This document shows positions 58,402-58,472 of a DNA stretch of 58,472 nucleotides, piece after piece; within the stretch, counting starts at the first letter, position 1; each line of letters starts with the position of its first letter. This stretch comes from JAVBLW01 sp031553215 (lineage in GTDB: Bacteria; Bacillota_I; Bacilli_A; Acholeplasmatales; Anaeroplasmataceae), in assembly GCA_031553215.1 (NCBI GenBank), contig JAVBLW010000015.1:1-58472 (forward strand), written 5' to 3'. The position numbers and the translations under genes were made by a program. The notes beneath the pieces were generated by a model. That model made no database searches. It was not told where the DNA came from and saw nothing but the letters and a program-made list of their open reading frames with translations.

Positions 58402-58472
58402 GAGGATAAGGTAATATGAAAAAAATATTAACAATACAAATAATTATAATCTTAATACTTTCATTAACATCA
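58402..58472 (+). repeat. Direct repeat copy 2
   Basis: Copy of 57610-57680 with one mismatch, running to the window edge; shows recent tandem duplication or gene conversion. Confidence 0.95.
58416..58472 (+). CDS. Second lipoprotein of the tandem family (cut by window edge)
   Basis: The ATG at 58416 opens 19 codons that are identical at the nucleotide level to the start of the 57624 gene (MKKILTIQIIIILILSLTS), preceded by the same AGGATAAGGTA ribosome binding region. The rest lies outside the window. It is almost certainly a paralogous lipoprotein. Confidence 0.85.
   Translation, partial: MKKILTIQIIIILILSLTS

Noticed and set aside
1..58472. Mollicutes-type code with TGA as tryptophan
   Set aside because: Several intact genes end in TGA with correct overlaps (feoB, pyrB, P1B ATPase) and conserved Trp residues are TGG.

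Overview
This window is one continuous stretch of an AT-rich, low-GC Gram-positive chromosome. TGA is used as a stop (feoB, pyrB, the metal ATPase) and TGG encodes Trp, so the genetic code is standard. Ribosome binding sites are Firmicutes-like, and many genes start with the spacing AGGTG-(5 to 8 nt)-ATG. A PyrR-type pyr attenuator, a lysine riboswitch, CcpA-type cre sites and the gene content (AdhE, [FeFe]-hydrogenase, Feo iron uptake, pectin enzymes, large repeat-rich surface proteins) suggest a fermentative, anaerobic, probably gut-associated Bacilli/Erysipelotrichia-like or Acholeplasma-related organism. The species cannot be named from this sequence.

Layout. 1-0.9 kb: the 3' end of an IS3-family transposase with an altered catalytic residue, and a small ribbon-helix-helix gene. 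1.0-4.4 kb: feoA-feoB-FeoB-associated Cys-rich protein behind a promoter flanked by two matching palindromes, then a ZIP metal transporter. 4.4-4.7 kb: a strong promoter with a perfect cre site drives a ~185-nt structured, terminator-ended RNA; an unrecognised 273-aa gene follows. 5.7-9.5 kb (minus): a giant lipoprotein with a family-9 pectate-lyase-like beta-helix. 9.7-19.2 kb: a complete de novo UMP operon, pyrB-pyrC-carA-carB-pyrK-pyrD-pyrF-pyrE, behind a PyrR attenuator. 19.2-23.1 kb: nadE, then a tightly packed group (membrane protein, GNAT-nitroreductase fusion, Smr, YaiI/YqxD, NudC). 23.1-29.0 kb: [FeFe]-hydrogenase, a gluconate-5-dehydrogenase/KduD-like SDR, a U32 protein and a pectinesterase. 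29.0-32.3 kb: a metal-efflux locus (HMA protein, P1B ATPase, frameshifted transglutaminase-like gene, convergent ArsR gene). 32.3-35.8 kb: TetR regulator plus ABC-FtsX exporter. 35.9-39.1 kb: an unknown secreted protein, tRNA-Leu, an amidohydrolase and a GNAT-like protein. 39.1-44.7 kb: lysine riboswitch and lysA-dapA-dapB-asd-lysC. 44.7-52.9 kb: membrane protein, trigger factor, lon, adhE and a second ZIP transporter. 53.1 kb to the end: a 1468-aa secreted lipase-LRR-polyglycine protein and a tandem lipoprotein family that runs off the window.

The strongest anomaly is CarA. Its fold is intact and it sits in an otherwise normal pyr operon, but all three residues of the glutaminase triad are replaced (Cys to Asn, His to Asn, Glu to Asp). 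This predicts an ammonia-dependent carbamoyl-phosphate synthetase. The adjacent nadE is likewise of the ammonia-dependent type. Other leads are the cre-controlled structured RNA at 4.5 kb, an apparent 34-bp insertion between the ribosome binding site and start codon of trigger factor, the polyglycine surface protein, and pectin-related genes at three separate loci, the largest with a cre site inside its promoter.
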